From: Eisenbergiella porci
GTDB taxonomy: Bacteria; Bacillota; Clostridia; Lachnospirales; Lachnospiraceae
NCBI RefSeq assembly: GCF_009696275.1
Contig: NZ_VUMI01000037.1
Location: forward strand, 1-55,602
Reading direction: 5' to 3'
Length of the DNA stretch: 55,602 nt
Below the pieces are notes generated by a model. That model ran no database searches. It worked only from the letters and a program-made list of their open reading frames with translations, and had not been told where the DNA came from. Shown here one piece after another: positions 49,212-55,602 of this stretch. Within the stretch, counting starts at the first letter, position 1. Every line of letters starts with the position of its first letter. Made by a program: the position numbers and the translations under genes.

Positions 49212-51310
49212 TTTGCACCGCCTTTCTGCCGGTCAAATTCCAGCTTGAAGTTGGCGTACCGCCCATCGTCCTCCAGAACCACCGTGGCATCATAGGTCTT
49301 GCCGGTCTTTTCGGAATAGCAACCGGTGATCCTTGCGCGGCCATCCTTGAGCAGCGCCGTCACCAGTGCCTTGGTAGGCTGCTTTTTCTTGGCTGCCCAC
49401 CATTTGTTGTTTTTCCAGATGGCAAATTTGCAGGATTCTGTCTGGCAGAAAAATCCTTTTTGCAGTTCCGCCACATCGCCGCCGCAGCGGGGGCATTTGC
49501 CCACCACTTCGCGGGACGGCGTGAACAGGTACTCAGTCCCCTTGATGACCTGATAGGTCTCCACCAACTCCCGGAGCATGGCGCAGATCCCGCCCATGAA
49601 GTCCTCCGGGGACAGCTCGCCGCGCTCGATCTCGCTTAAACGGTGTTCCCATTCAGCGGTCAGCAGGGGCGATTGCAGCTGTTCCGGCAGCACGGTGATC
49701 AGGGACACCGCATCTTTAGAGGGCATGAGCTGCACAGCTTTCTTACTCTTTTTGCGCTCCAAAAAGCCGGTGGACACCAGCTTTTCCAGAATACCGGCGC
49801 GGGTGGCCGGGGTTCCTAAACCCTGACGCTCCGCATCCTCCGGCATATCGTCTTTCCCGGCAGTTTCCATCGCGGAAAGCAGCGTATCCTCGGTGAAGTG
49901 TTTGGGCGGGCTGGTTTTGCCCTCCTTGACGGCAGCGACGGACAGGGCAAGCGTCTGACCTTCGGTTAATTCAGGCAGAGCCTTGTCCTCAGCTTCCGGC
50001 TCCGCATTTTTCAGCGCAGCGCGGTAGGCAGCGTCCAGCGCCCGCCAGCCGGGGCGTTTCACCGTTTTGCCCTTGGCGGTAAACTCTGCACCGGCACACT
50101 CCACGGTGACAGCAGTTTCTGAGTAAGTATGCGGTTCCGCCACCGCGCACAACAGGCGTTGTGCTACCAGCTCCAGCACCGCCTTTTCGCCCACCGGCAG
50201 GCCGGACAGGTCAGCGTTTTGGAGATTGCGGGTAGGGATCACTGCATGGTGGTCGGTCACTTTTTTGTCGTTGATAACCTGAGCCGCATCACAGGAAATG
50301 GCGATCCCTTTGCGAAACGGCATGGCATTGGCAACCAGATTGACCAGCACAGACAGGCTTTCAGCCATATCGCTCGTCAGATAGCGGCTGTCCGTGCGGG
50401 GATAGGTGCAGAGCTTCTTTTCGTACAGATTTTGGAGGTAGTCCAGGGTTTGCTGGGCCGTATATCCCAACAATCGGTTGGCATCCCGTTGGAGGGTAGT
50501 CAGGTCATAGAGGGAGGGCGGCTTTTCCGATTTGTCGCGGCATTCCACCTTTTTGACCGTCACATCCGCACTCTGGCAGGCGGCTTTCAGCTGCTCGGCA
50601 GCAGCCTTGTCCGCCATGCTTTCCCCGGAAACGGAAAAACCGGGCAACTCCAGGACTACCGTGTAAAACGGAACCGGCTTGAAGGTGTCGATCTCGGCTT
50701 CCCGTTGGACGATGAGCGCCAGCGTTGGGGACATGACGCGCCCGATGTTGAGGGTACGGTGGTACAGCACGGAAAACAGTCTTGTGGCGTTGATCCCCAC
50801 CAGCCAGTCTGCCTTGGCGCGGCAGAGAGCAGCTTGGCGCAGACCGTCATAATCGGCACCGGGGCGCAGGTTTGCAAAGCCCTCCCGAATAGCGGAATCC
50901 TCCATCGAGGAAATCCAGAGCCGCTTCATGGGTTTGCTGCATCCCGCCAGCTCATAGACGCTGCGGAAAATCAGTTCGCCCTCGCGTCCGGCATCGCAGG
51001 CGTTTACCACCTCGGTCACATCCTGGGCGTTCATCAGCTGTTTCAGCACAGCAAACTGTTTCTTCTTGTCTTTACCCACCACCATCTGCCAGTGTTCCGG
51101 CAGGATGGGCAGATCGTCATAGCGCCACTTGGCGTAGTCCGGGTTATATACATCGGCATCCGCCAGCCCAGCCAGATGCCCCACGCACCAGCTGACACGC
51201 CAGCCGTTTCCCTCCAAATAGCCGTCCTTGCGGACAGTCGCGCCGATCACGGCGGCCAGACTTTGGGCAACGGACGGCTTTTCAGCGATTACCAGTTTAT
51301 ATCCCATCAT
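49208..51310 (-). CDS. topB: DNA topoisomerase III (ICE-encoded)
   Basis: A 700-residue type IA topoisomerase that relaxes and decatenates single-stranded DNA during transfer or element replication. It has the TOPRIM motif LVIAEKPSVAQ at the start and DAGREGELIFR with the acidic pair. The active-site tyrosine is in CTYPRTDSRYL. A C-terminal four-cysteine zinc finger (CPRCGGDVAEL, FCQTESC) follows. Start codons at 51310 and 51307 both follow GGGAGG at fair spacing; the long upstream frame to 51580 lacks family sequence. Confidence 0.93.
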   Translation of the reverse strand: MMGYKLVIAEKPSVAQSLAAVIGATVRKDGYLEGNGWRVSWCVGHLAGLADADVYNPDYAKWRYDDLPILPEHWQMVVGKDKKKQFAVLKQLMNAQDVTEVVNACDAGREGELIFRSVYELAGCSKPMKRLWISSMEDSAIREGFANLRPGADYDGLRQAALCRAKADWLVGINATRLFSVLYHRTLNIGRVMSPTLALIVQREAEIDTFKPVPFYTVVLELPGFSVSGESMADKAAAEQLKAACQSADVTVKKVECRDKSEKPPSLYDLTTLQRDANRLLGYTAQQTLDYLQNLYEKKLCTYPRTDSRYLTSDMAESLSVLVNLVANAMPFRKGIAISCDAAQVINDKKVTDHHAVIPTRNLQNADLSGLPVGEKAVLELVAQRLLCAVAEPHTYSETAVTVECAGAEFTAKGKTVKRPGWRALDAAYRAALKNAEPEAEDKALPELTEGQTLALSVAAVKEGKTSPPKHFTEDTLLSAMETAGKDDMPEDAERQGLGTPATRAGILEKLVSTGFLERKKSKKAVQLMPSKDAVSLITVLPEQLQSPLLTAEWEHRLSEIERGELSPEDFMGGICAMLRELVETYQVIKGTEYLFTPSREVVGKCPRCGGDVAELQKGFFCQTESCKFAIWKNNKWWAAKKKQPTKALVTALLKDGRARITGCYSEKTGKTYDATVVLEDDGRYANFKLEFDRQKGGAK

Positions 51311-51980
51311 CTTCATCCTCCCATTCTTCCCGCACAGGCGTGTGCAGTTTTTTCTCAATGCTGTTTTCCTCATCCAGCAGCAGGTCATAGCCGAACCGGT
51401 AGTCATAGCGGTACAGCTTTCCCAGCAAATCGTTGATAAGGATACGGCAGGCCAGAATGACACGGGTTTTGTCCACCTGCAACAATCGGTAGCGTTGATA
51501 ATTGCTGTAATATTCCTCATGGCGGCGGGTACGGCGGACGGTTTCCTCAAACAAAATATCCACCGGGTCCTGACATCCATCCTCTTTTTCTCCCTCCATG
51601 CAGTTCAGAAGTTCCATCACCATAGGGAAGCTCCGTTCATCCATGGGGGCTTCTTCTGCCAGAAAGCCTACCAGTGCGGATAAGAGCAGGCGGGCGGCTG
51701 TCTGTTCCCGGTCTGTCAAAACTGCCATTGTCTGCGCAGCATCCGGCAGGAGCGTTTCTTCCACAAAATCCGCTGCGTCGCCTGAATAAAGCTGACGAAT
51801 GGAATCTATGGACAGGGGAACCGCTTCGGTATCCAGGGAGAAATCAAAAGGTTCCTCCCGTATGGGCTTTTTCCGAAATTTGCTCCACACAGTTGAGAGA
51901 ATGTCGCTGCCAAAATACACGGCGATCACCAGCAGGTCAAAAATCGCAAGCAGCTTAATAAATGTAATCAGAATACTCAT
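51297..51980 (-). CDS. ICE membrane-anchored hypothetical protein
   Basis: A 227-residue protein with one N-terminal membrane helix (LITFIKLLAIFDLLVIAVYF), then a soluble helical domain (AARLLLSALVGFLAEEAP, RRTRRHEEYYSNYQRYRLL) with an acidic end. No domain recognised. It overlaps the topoisomerase start and the small gene upstream, so it is in the transfer operon. The start at 51980 follows AAAGGA. Confidence 0.7.
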   Translation of the reverse strand: MSILITFIKLLAIFDLLVIAVYFGSDILSTVWSKFRKKPIREEPFDFSLDTEAVPLSIDSIRQLYSGDAADFVEETLLPDAAQTMAVLTDREQTAARLLLSALVGFLAEEAPMDERSFPMVMELLNCMEGEKEDGCQDPVDILFEETVRRTRRHEEYYSNYQRYRLLQVDKTRVILACRILINDLLGKLYRYDYRFGYDLLLDEENSIEKKLHTPVREEWEDEDDGI

Positions 51981-52171
51981 TTTTTTCGTTTCCTTTCTTT
52001 GAGCCATCGTTCCATCTCACGATGGCAGACTCCCACGCAGGGCTGCCCATAATTCCCACAGCCATAGCAGGGGTGGCTTTTGGGTAAAGAGAGAGGACGG
52101 GAAGTGTCCTTCCCGCCCTCCGGCCTGCGTGTCATCATGCGTTCATAGGGGCTGTCGGTGAACCGGGTCAT
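51977..52171 (-). CDS. Small cysteine-rich ICE protein
   Basis: A 64-residue basic protein with HPCYGCGNYGQPCVGVC near residues 33-49, which could hold one zinc ion. The start overlaps the DUF4366 stop (ATGA), so translation is coupled. Similar short proteins recur at this place in clostridial ICEs. Function unknown. Confidence 0.7.
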   Translation of the reverse strand: MTRFTDSPYERMMTRRPEGGKDTSRPLSLPKSHPCYGCGNYGQPCVGVCHREMERWLKERKRKK

Positions 52172-52926
52172 GGGGTGTCATCCTCACTTTCTTCACCGCC
52201 GCCCCTGTCAGCGTCCAGCTCGCCCGATTCCTCGTCCTCCAGTTCAGTTTCTTCCTCATCCGGCAGTTCCTCGCCGTCCTCATAGTCATAATCGTCTGGA
52301 TTGCTGTTGTTTTTATGGTTGGCTTTACCCTTAATAAATTTGAAGTAGGCAAAGGCAGCGCCGCCCATCACAGCCAGCACCAGCAGCAGGACAGCCGGAT
52401 TTAACCCTGCGGGTTCTTTTTTCTCCGGCTCCGTGGGTTCCTTTGGCGGCTCCGGCTTCTTGCCGGTACAGCCGGTCATGTCCGTACTGCACACTTCGCA
52501 TTTGGTGTTGACAGCACCGGCTTCACATTTTTCCGTGCAGTTGCAGACAGCAGGCGGTTTCTCGGCGGATTGCCCGTCCTCCATCAGCGCCATCAGGTCA
52601 GCTTCGTCCACCTGATTTAAGAAATGGACGGCGGTCTCCTTGTCCTCGTTGGCACGGTCAATGAGGATGTAGAAATAATTGCCGGATTTTGTGGTGACGG
52701 TGATGAGCTGCTTGTTGCCGCCGAAATCATCCACCAGGGCAGCGTTGCCCTCCGGGGTCAGGGCAGGACTGTCCTCAGTTTCTTCCACCACATTGGTATC
52801 GTTGGTGGCATCCTCCGCCTGGGGCTGCTCCGGCCCTTGAGCAAAAGCGGTGACAGAAAAACCGCCCATCAGCACCAATGCGGCGCAGAGGGCGGAAAGG
52901 GTCTTAAAAATTCTCTTATTCTTCAT
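52168..52926 (-). CDS. DUF4366 secreted/membrane-anchored ICE protein
   Basis: A 252-residue protein with a signal peptide (residues 1-29, ending TAFAQ), an extracellular domain with TTKSGNYFYILIDRA, a cysteine-rich stretch (CNCTEKCEAGA, CEVC, TGC), a C-terminal membrane helix (VLLLVLAVMGGAAFAYF) and a strongly acidic cytoplasmic tail. It matches DUF4366. It is probably part of the cell-surface portion of the conjugation apparatus. It follows DUF4315 with an 11-base overlap. Confidence 0.8.
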   Translation of the reverse strand: MKNKRIFKTLSALCAALVLMGGFSVTAFAQGPEQPQAEDATNDTNVVEETEDSPALTPEGNAALVDDFGGNKQLITVTTKSGNYFYILIDRANEDKETAVHFLNQVDEADLMALMEDGQSAEKPPAVCNCTEKCEAGAVNTKCEVCSTDMTGCTGKKPEPPKEPTEPEKKEPAGLNPAVLLLVLAVMGGAAFAYFKFIKGKANHKNNSNPDDYDYEDGEELPDEEETELEDEESGELDADRGGGEESEDDTP

Positions 52927-53158
52927 GGGCGGTGTCCTCCTGTTCTTCATGAGCATCCATACCGGGGAGTGTGCCGCCGGACAGCATGGCGCTTAACTGC
53001 TCCGGGGTCATACGCATAGCGCGCACCATCTGGACGATCTCCAGATTTTCCGCTTCGGTTTTCTGCGCTTCCAGCGATTTCAGCTTTTCCTGATACTCTG
53101 CGATTTTCTCACGGGTTTTCGTAATTTCCCGGTCAATGCGTTCGATTTTCGTAGCCAT
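52916..53158 (-). CDS. DUF4315 family protein
   Basis: An 80-residue protein whose first half is a coiled coil (REITKTREKIAEYQEKLKSL) and which ends with an RMTPEQLSAML helix and an acidic tail. This is the usual DUF4315 layout and length. It always sits between the CHAP hydrolase and the DUF4366 gene in such ICEs. Function unknown. The ATG at 53158 follows AAGGAG; an upstream TTG is rejected. Confidence 0.78.
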   Translation of the reverse strand: MATKIERIDREITKTREKIAEYQEKLKSLEAQKTEAENLEIVQMVRAMRMTPEQLSAMLSGGTLPGMDAHEEQEDTAHEE

Positions 53159-53186
53159 AATCAATCACTCCTTATCAAAAGATTTG

Positions 53187-54884
53187 TCACCAGTTCATCA
53201 GACCGTAGCCCTTGATGCACTCGTAGTTCACATCGTAGCTTCTGATTTTGCAGGCATCGCCGCTGTTTCCCTCTACGGTATAGACCCGGCTGCCGTCTGT
53301 ACCGATGACGATGCCCACATGGTCGGCTCTGCCGTCCAGATTCCAATCGAAGAAGATGGCATCGCCAGGGGCAAGGTTGTCATAGCCGCGCGCGCCCCAT
53401 TGTCCATGGGACTGGAACCACGGGATGCCCTGGGACTGGCAGGCGGCAAAGCGCGGCTCGGATAATCCCATCTGCCCATAGCACCAGGACACAAAGCAGG
53501 CGCACCATTCCACACGGGAATTGAAGCCGTACCAGCTCCAGTAGGGCTGCCCGCCCACATTTCCCACCTGACGTTTGGCCAGTTCCACCAGCTCCGGGTT
53601 GCCGGGGCGTGTGCCATTTACAAACTCCACACCGTCCAAACTCTCGGAATCACTGGTATTTGTGGAGCCGCCGCCGAAGATCAGCGGCTTGTTGCCAAGC
53701 GTCTGCCGGTACACCTGATACATTTCCAGCTGCTCCGGGGTCAAAAGCTCTGTGGCAAGAGAGGAGATGGGGCGGCTCTCCAGCTTGACATGAAGAATCC
53801 GGTATTCGTATTCGTGGGTGTCGCCATCCTCGTCCGTATAGGTGCGAATCTGGATTTCCTCGGTGAGCGTCAGGGTATATTGGGCGGAAAACACGCGCTC
53901 CAGTTCGCCTTGGGCGCTGGACTGAGTGTAACCTTGCAGCACGGCGGACAGGTAGGCTGCCAGCTCATGGGGGTCATGCCCGATCATATCAAGGTCATAG
54001 CGGTACTCGTCATATCCCGGATGGCTGCTTTCGATGTTGTCGATCTCGGCTTGCAGCGCCGTTTCTCTGGCGGCGTAATCGGCCTCCACCGCAACAAGTT
54101 CCGGGTCATCCGACGGATAGGTGGAGCCGGAAATGGCAGAACCGATGCTCTGCGCCATCATGGAGCAGGAGGACATGGTGTTGAGCAGCAGGCAGATGAG
54201 CAGAAAAATTGCGCCCACAAGCAAGAAACCTTTTTTGTGGCGCATAACAAATGCTCCGGCCTGCTGTGCCTTTTCCTTGACCGTCTTGGCGGCCTTGCCG
54301 GTCTTTTTTGCGGTGTTGGCGGTGTTTCCGGCGCGCTTGGCGGCGGCGTATTCCTTTTTGATGGTCTGTTTCTGCTGCCAGCGTGAAAACGGATTGCTGG
54401 TAAGCTGGGGATTTTCCCGCAGGGACTTTTGATACAGGGCATTTACATTGGCCTTTTCCAGCTTTTGCTCCGCCTGTGCCGCCTTGCGGTAAGGTTTCAG
54501 ATTGTGACTGCGGTAGCCTTCCCGAACAAGCCTAACGCCGGTCTCTGCGGTTTCCTCAGACTTGTGGGCGCTCTCCACGCCCACATTGTCCTGTTCCGTT
54601 TCACGGATTTCCTTGTGGAGTTTCCCCAGCACCGCATCTCCCGGAGCATCCCGGACCGCATGGGACAGCTTGGAGGGCGGTTTTTTCTTGTCCTCCAGCA
54701 CCAGTTTGGTGGTCACTTTGCCGGTCTTAGGGTCCACCGTTTTTTGCCGCACCTGCTTTTTGGAGATTTTCGCCTGCGCCTTGTCTGCTTTGGCGGCGGC
54801 CCGGTCAGCCTTGCGGATGGGCTTTTCCAGCGCCGGGTCAGCGCGTTCCTCGTCTGTAAAGTGCAGGCGCGGTTCCTTACGCAT
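53187..54884 (-). CDS. CHAP-domain peptidoglycan hydrolase of the conjugation system (CD1108-like)
   Basis: A 565-residue protein: a long basic cytoplasmic N-terminal part, one membrane helix (GFLLVGAIFLLICLLLNTM) near residue 225, an extracellular stalk and a C-terminal CHAP amidase/endopeptidase with the catalytic cysteine in EWCACFVSW and histidine in ADHVGIVIG. It opens the cell wall locally so the conjugation channel can assemble, like Orf14 of Tn916. ATG 54884 is chosen; GTG 54893 is also possible. Confidence 0.88.
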   Translation of the reverse strand: MRKEPRLHFTDEERADPALEKPIRKADRAAAKADKAQAKISKKQVRQKTVDPKTGKVTTKLVLEDKKKPPSKLSHAVRDAPGDAVLGKLHKEIRETEQDNVGVESAHKSEETAETGVRLVREGYRSHNLKPYRKAAQAEQKLEKANVNALYQKSLRENPQLTSNPFSRWQQKQTIKKEYAAAKRAGNTANTAKKTGKAAKTVKEKAQQAGAFVMRHKKGFLLVGAIFLLICLLLNTMSSCSMMAQSIGSAISGSTYPSDDPELVAVEADYAARETALQAEIDNIESSHPGYDEYRYDLDMIGHDPHELAAYLSAVLQGYTQSSAQGELERVFSAQYTLTLTEEIQIRTYTDEDGDTHEYEYRILHVKLESRPISSLATELLTPEQLEMYQVYRQTLGNKPLIFGGGSTNTSDSESLDGVEFVNGTRPGNPELVELAKRQVGNVGGQPYWSWYGFNSRVEWCACFVSWCYGQMGLSEPRFAACQSQGIPWFQSHGQWGARGYDNLAPGDAIFFDWNLDGRADHVGIVIGTDGSRVYTVEGNSGDACKIRSYDVNYECIKGYGLMNW

Positions 54885-55245
54885 ACCAGCCACCCGCCAT
54901 CAGGTCATCCAGCAGCACACAGGTTTCCGCATATACCGGAATCTGAATGGTTTCTGCCGGAAAGACCGTTGTGGACAGGAAAATCGCCATCAGGGTTCCT
55001 CTTGCCATGTCCCGATCCTGAATCGGGCTGCCTATAAACAGCTTGGGAACATCCGGTATGCCCTCTGTCCAGATATGGTGAATCCGGGTAAATCCGGCAT
55101 AGCCCTTGGGCGTGAGATTTTTTGCTGTCTTTTCCTGCTCATAGCAGTAATGGACGGCGGCGCGAAGCAGTTCCACCATCTGCTCACATCCGCTGACGGC
55201 GGCCAGAAGCAGACCTGCGCCTTTTTCAATTTCTTTCTTTGTCAT
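54877..55245 (-). CDS. Hypothetical ICE protein after VirB4
   Basis: A 122-residue protein (IEKGAGLLLAAVSGCEQMV, HHIWTEGIPDVPKLFIGSP, VYAETCVLLDDLMAGGW). No domain recognised. It starts at 55245 with GGAGG nine bases upstream, overlapping the end of virB4, and its stop overlaps the hydrolase start. It is a regular member of this operon. Confidence 0.68.
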   Translation of the reverse strand: MTKKEIEKGAGLLLAAVSGCEQMVELLRAAVHYCYEQEKTAKNLTPKGYAGFTRIHHIWTEGIPDVPKLFIGSPIQDRDMARGTLMAIFLSTTVFPAETIQIPVYAETCVLLDDLMAGGWYA

Positions 55246-55482
55246 GCTGTTCATCCTCCTTTTTTAAGTCCAACGGTTTGGTGGTCATTATGGCATAGAG
55301 TTCGGTGTTTTTCGGGAAGTGGTCCACGAAGGGCAGGATGGTGGAGCCGTAGAACAAAAGCCCTTCACCCTCGCCGGAGTGGGTCACATAGGAAAGCTGG
55401 TGCGGGGAAATGCCCAGCTGTTTGGCAAGAATCTGCCGGTCTCCGCCCGCCTGGTTGAGCATATACACGAAGTCGGAGTTTT
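55226..55482 (-). pseudogene. C-terminal exon of a VirB4-type conjugation ATPase, split by an intron
   Basis: The last 84 or so codons (SDFVYMLNQAGGDRQILAKQ, LLFYGSTILPFVDHFPKNTE) match the C-terminus of VirB4/TraE ATPases, which power the type IV secretion channel. Upstream the coding sequence stops at the 3' end of a group II intron. If the intron splices, the gene works; if not, it is dead. The N-terminal exon is outside the window. The frame must be joined to an exon ending in phase. Confidence 0.82.
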
Positions 55483-55602
55483 ATAGTGATAGGTAAGCCC
55501 CTGATATCATCTCAGGCTTTTCCCCCACTTCACACCGTGCATGCGACTTTCACCGCACACGGCGTTCCATCGGTTAGTAGATTTCGTTGTCTAAACAATC
55601 AA
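55483..55602 (-). mobile_element. Group II intron, 3' end (domains V and VI)
   Basis: The 34-base domain V lies at 55531-55564 on the minus strand, with the CGC catalytic triad start, the GGTGAAAGTCGCAT core and a GAAA-type tetraloop. Domain VI follows (AAGCC...GGCTT around 55497-55520) and the intron ends in AT near 55483. Reverse-transcriptase sequence would lie beyond the window edge. It interrupts virB4. Confidence 0.85.

Noticed and set aside
1-55602. CRISPR arrays, tRNA and rRNA genes
   Set aside because: No regularly spaced repeats, no cloverleaf with TTCGA-type arm and no rRNA sequence were recognised. A weak tRNA could be missed by eye.

Overview
The window looks like the chromosome of a spore-forming, gut-type Clostridia (most likely Lachnospiraceae). 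It carries spoIIID with a sigma-E-like promoter, purely Gram-positive ribosome binding sites, an ascorbate-type PTS and a clostridial conjugative element. The genus is not determined. The chromosome (about 1-14,100) is ordinary. The rest (about 14,100 to the right edge) is an integrated mobile element, probably one element inside another, and it runs out of the window.

Chromosomal part: a CDP-alcohol phosphatidyltransferase; a glycoside hydrolase family 2 enzyme on the minus strand; a frameshifted sugar-binding lipoprotein pseudogene and a receiver-domain remnant; a SIS-domain protein and a BglG/MtlR-type regulator on the minus strand, divergent from a PTS IIA-IIB-IIC operon; spoIIID; a MATE transporter; and guaA. 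Two copies of a structured palindromic repeat (2991-3118 and 12239-12373) flank this block.

Junction: just after guaA lie a helix-turn-helix regulator, an excisionase-like gene and a tyrosine integrase. The integrase breaks off right after its H-x-x-R box and has no catalytic tyrosine. At the break a second element begins with three tandem large serine recombinases. This reads as an older element next to guaA whose integrase was split by a serine-recombinase integrative conjugative element (ICE).

ICE backbone (minus strand, read right to left): VirB4 ATPase C-terminus, a CHAP-domain cell wall hydrolase, DUF4315, DUF4366, topoisomerase III, a primase zinc finger fused to an ArdC-like protein, a 2798-residue methylase/helicase with TnpV nested in another frame, MobC and relaxase. 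Nearer the left end are a sigma factor, an XRE regulator and the recombinases. virB4 is cut by a group II intron whose 3' end closes the window.

Cargo: (1) an iron/siderophore-type uptake operon (AraC regulator, ECF S-T-A components, two fused ABC half-transporters, DtxR-type repressor; 23,474-31,373); (2) a methyltransferase plus small membrane protein (44,920-45,930); (3) a YhcG-type PDDEXK nuclease plus a hypothetical protein (33,272-34,848). The main discovery is that one 17-bp DtxR-box-like operator, TTAGTTnnnGCTAACCA, sits at three promoters: araC, the ECF/ABC operon, and the methyltransferase cassette 14 kb away. Together these form a mobile, apparently metal-controlled regulon with import genes but no visible siderophore synthesis genes.
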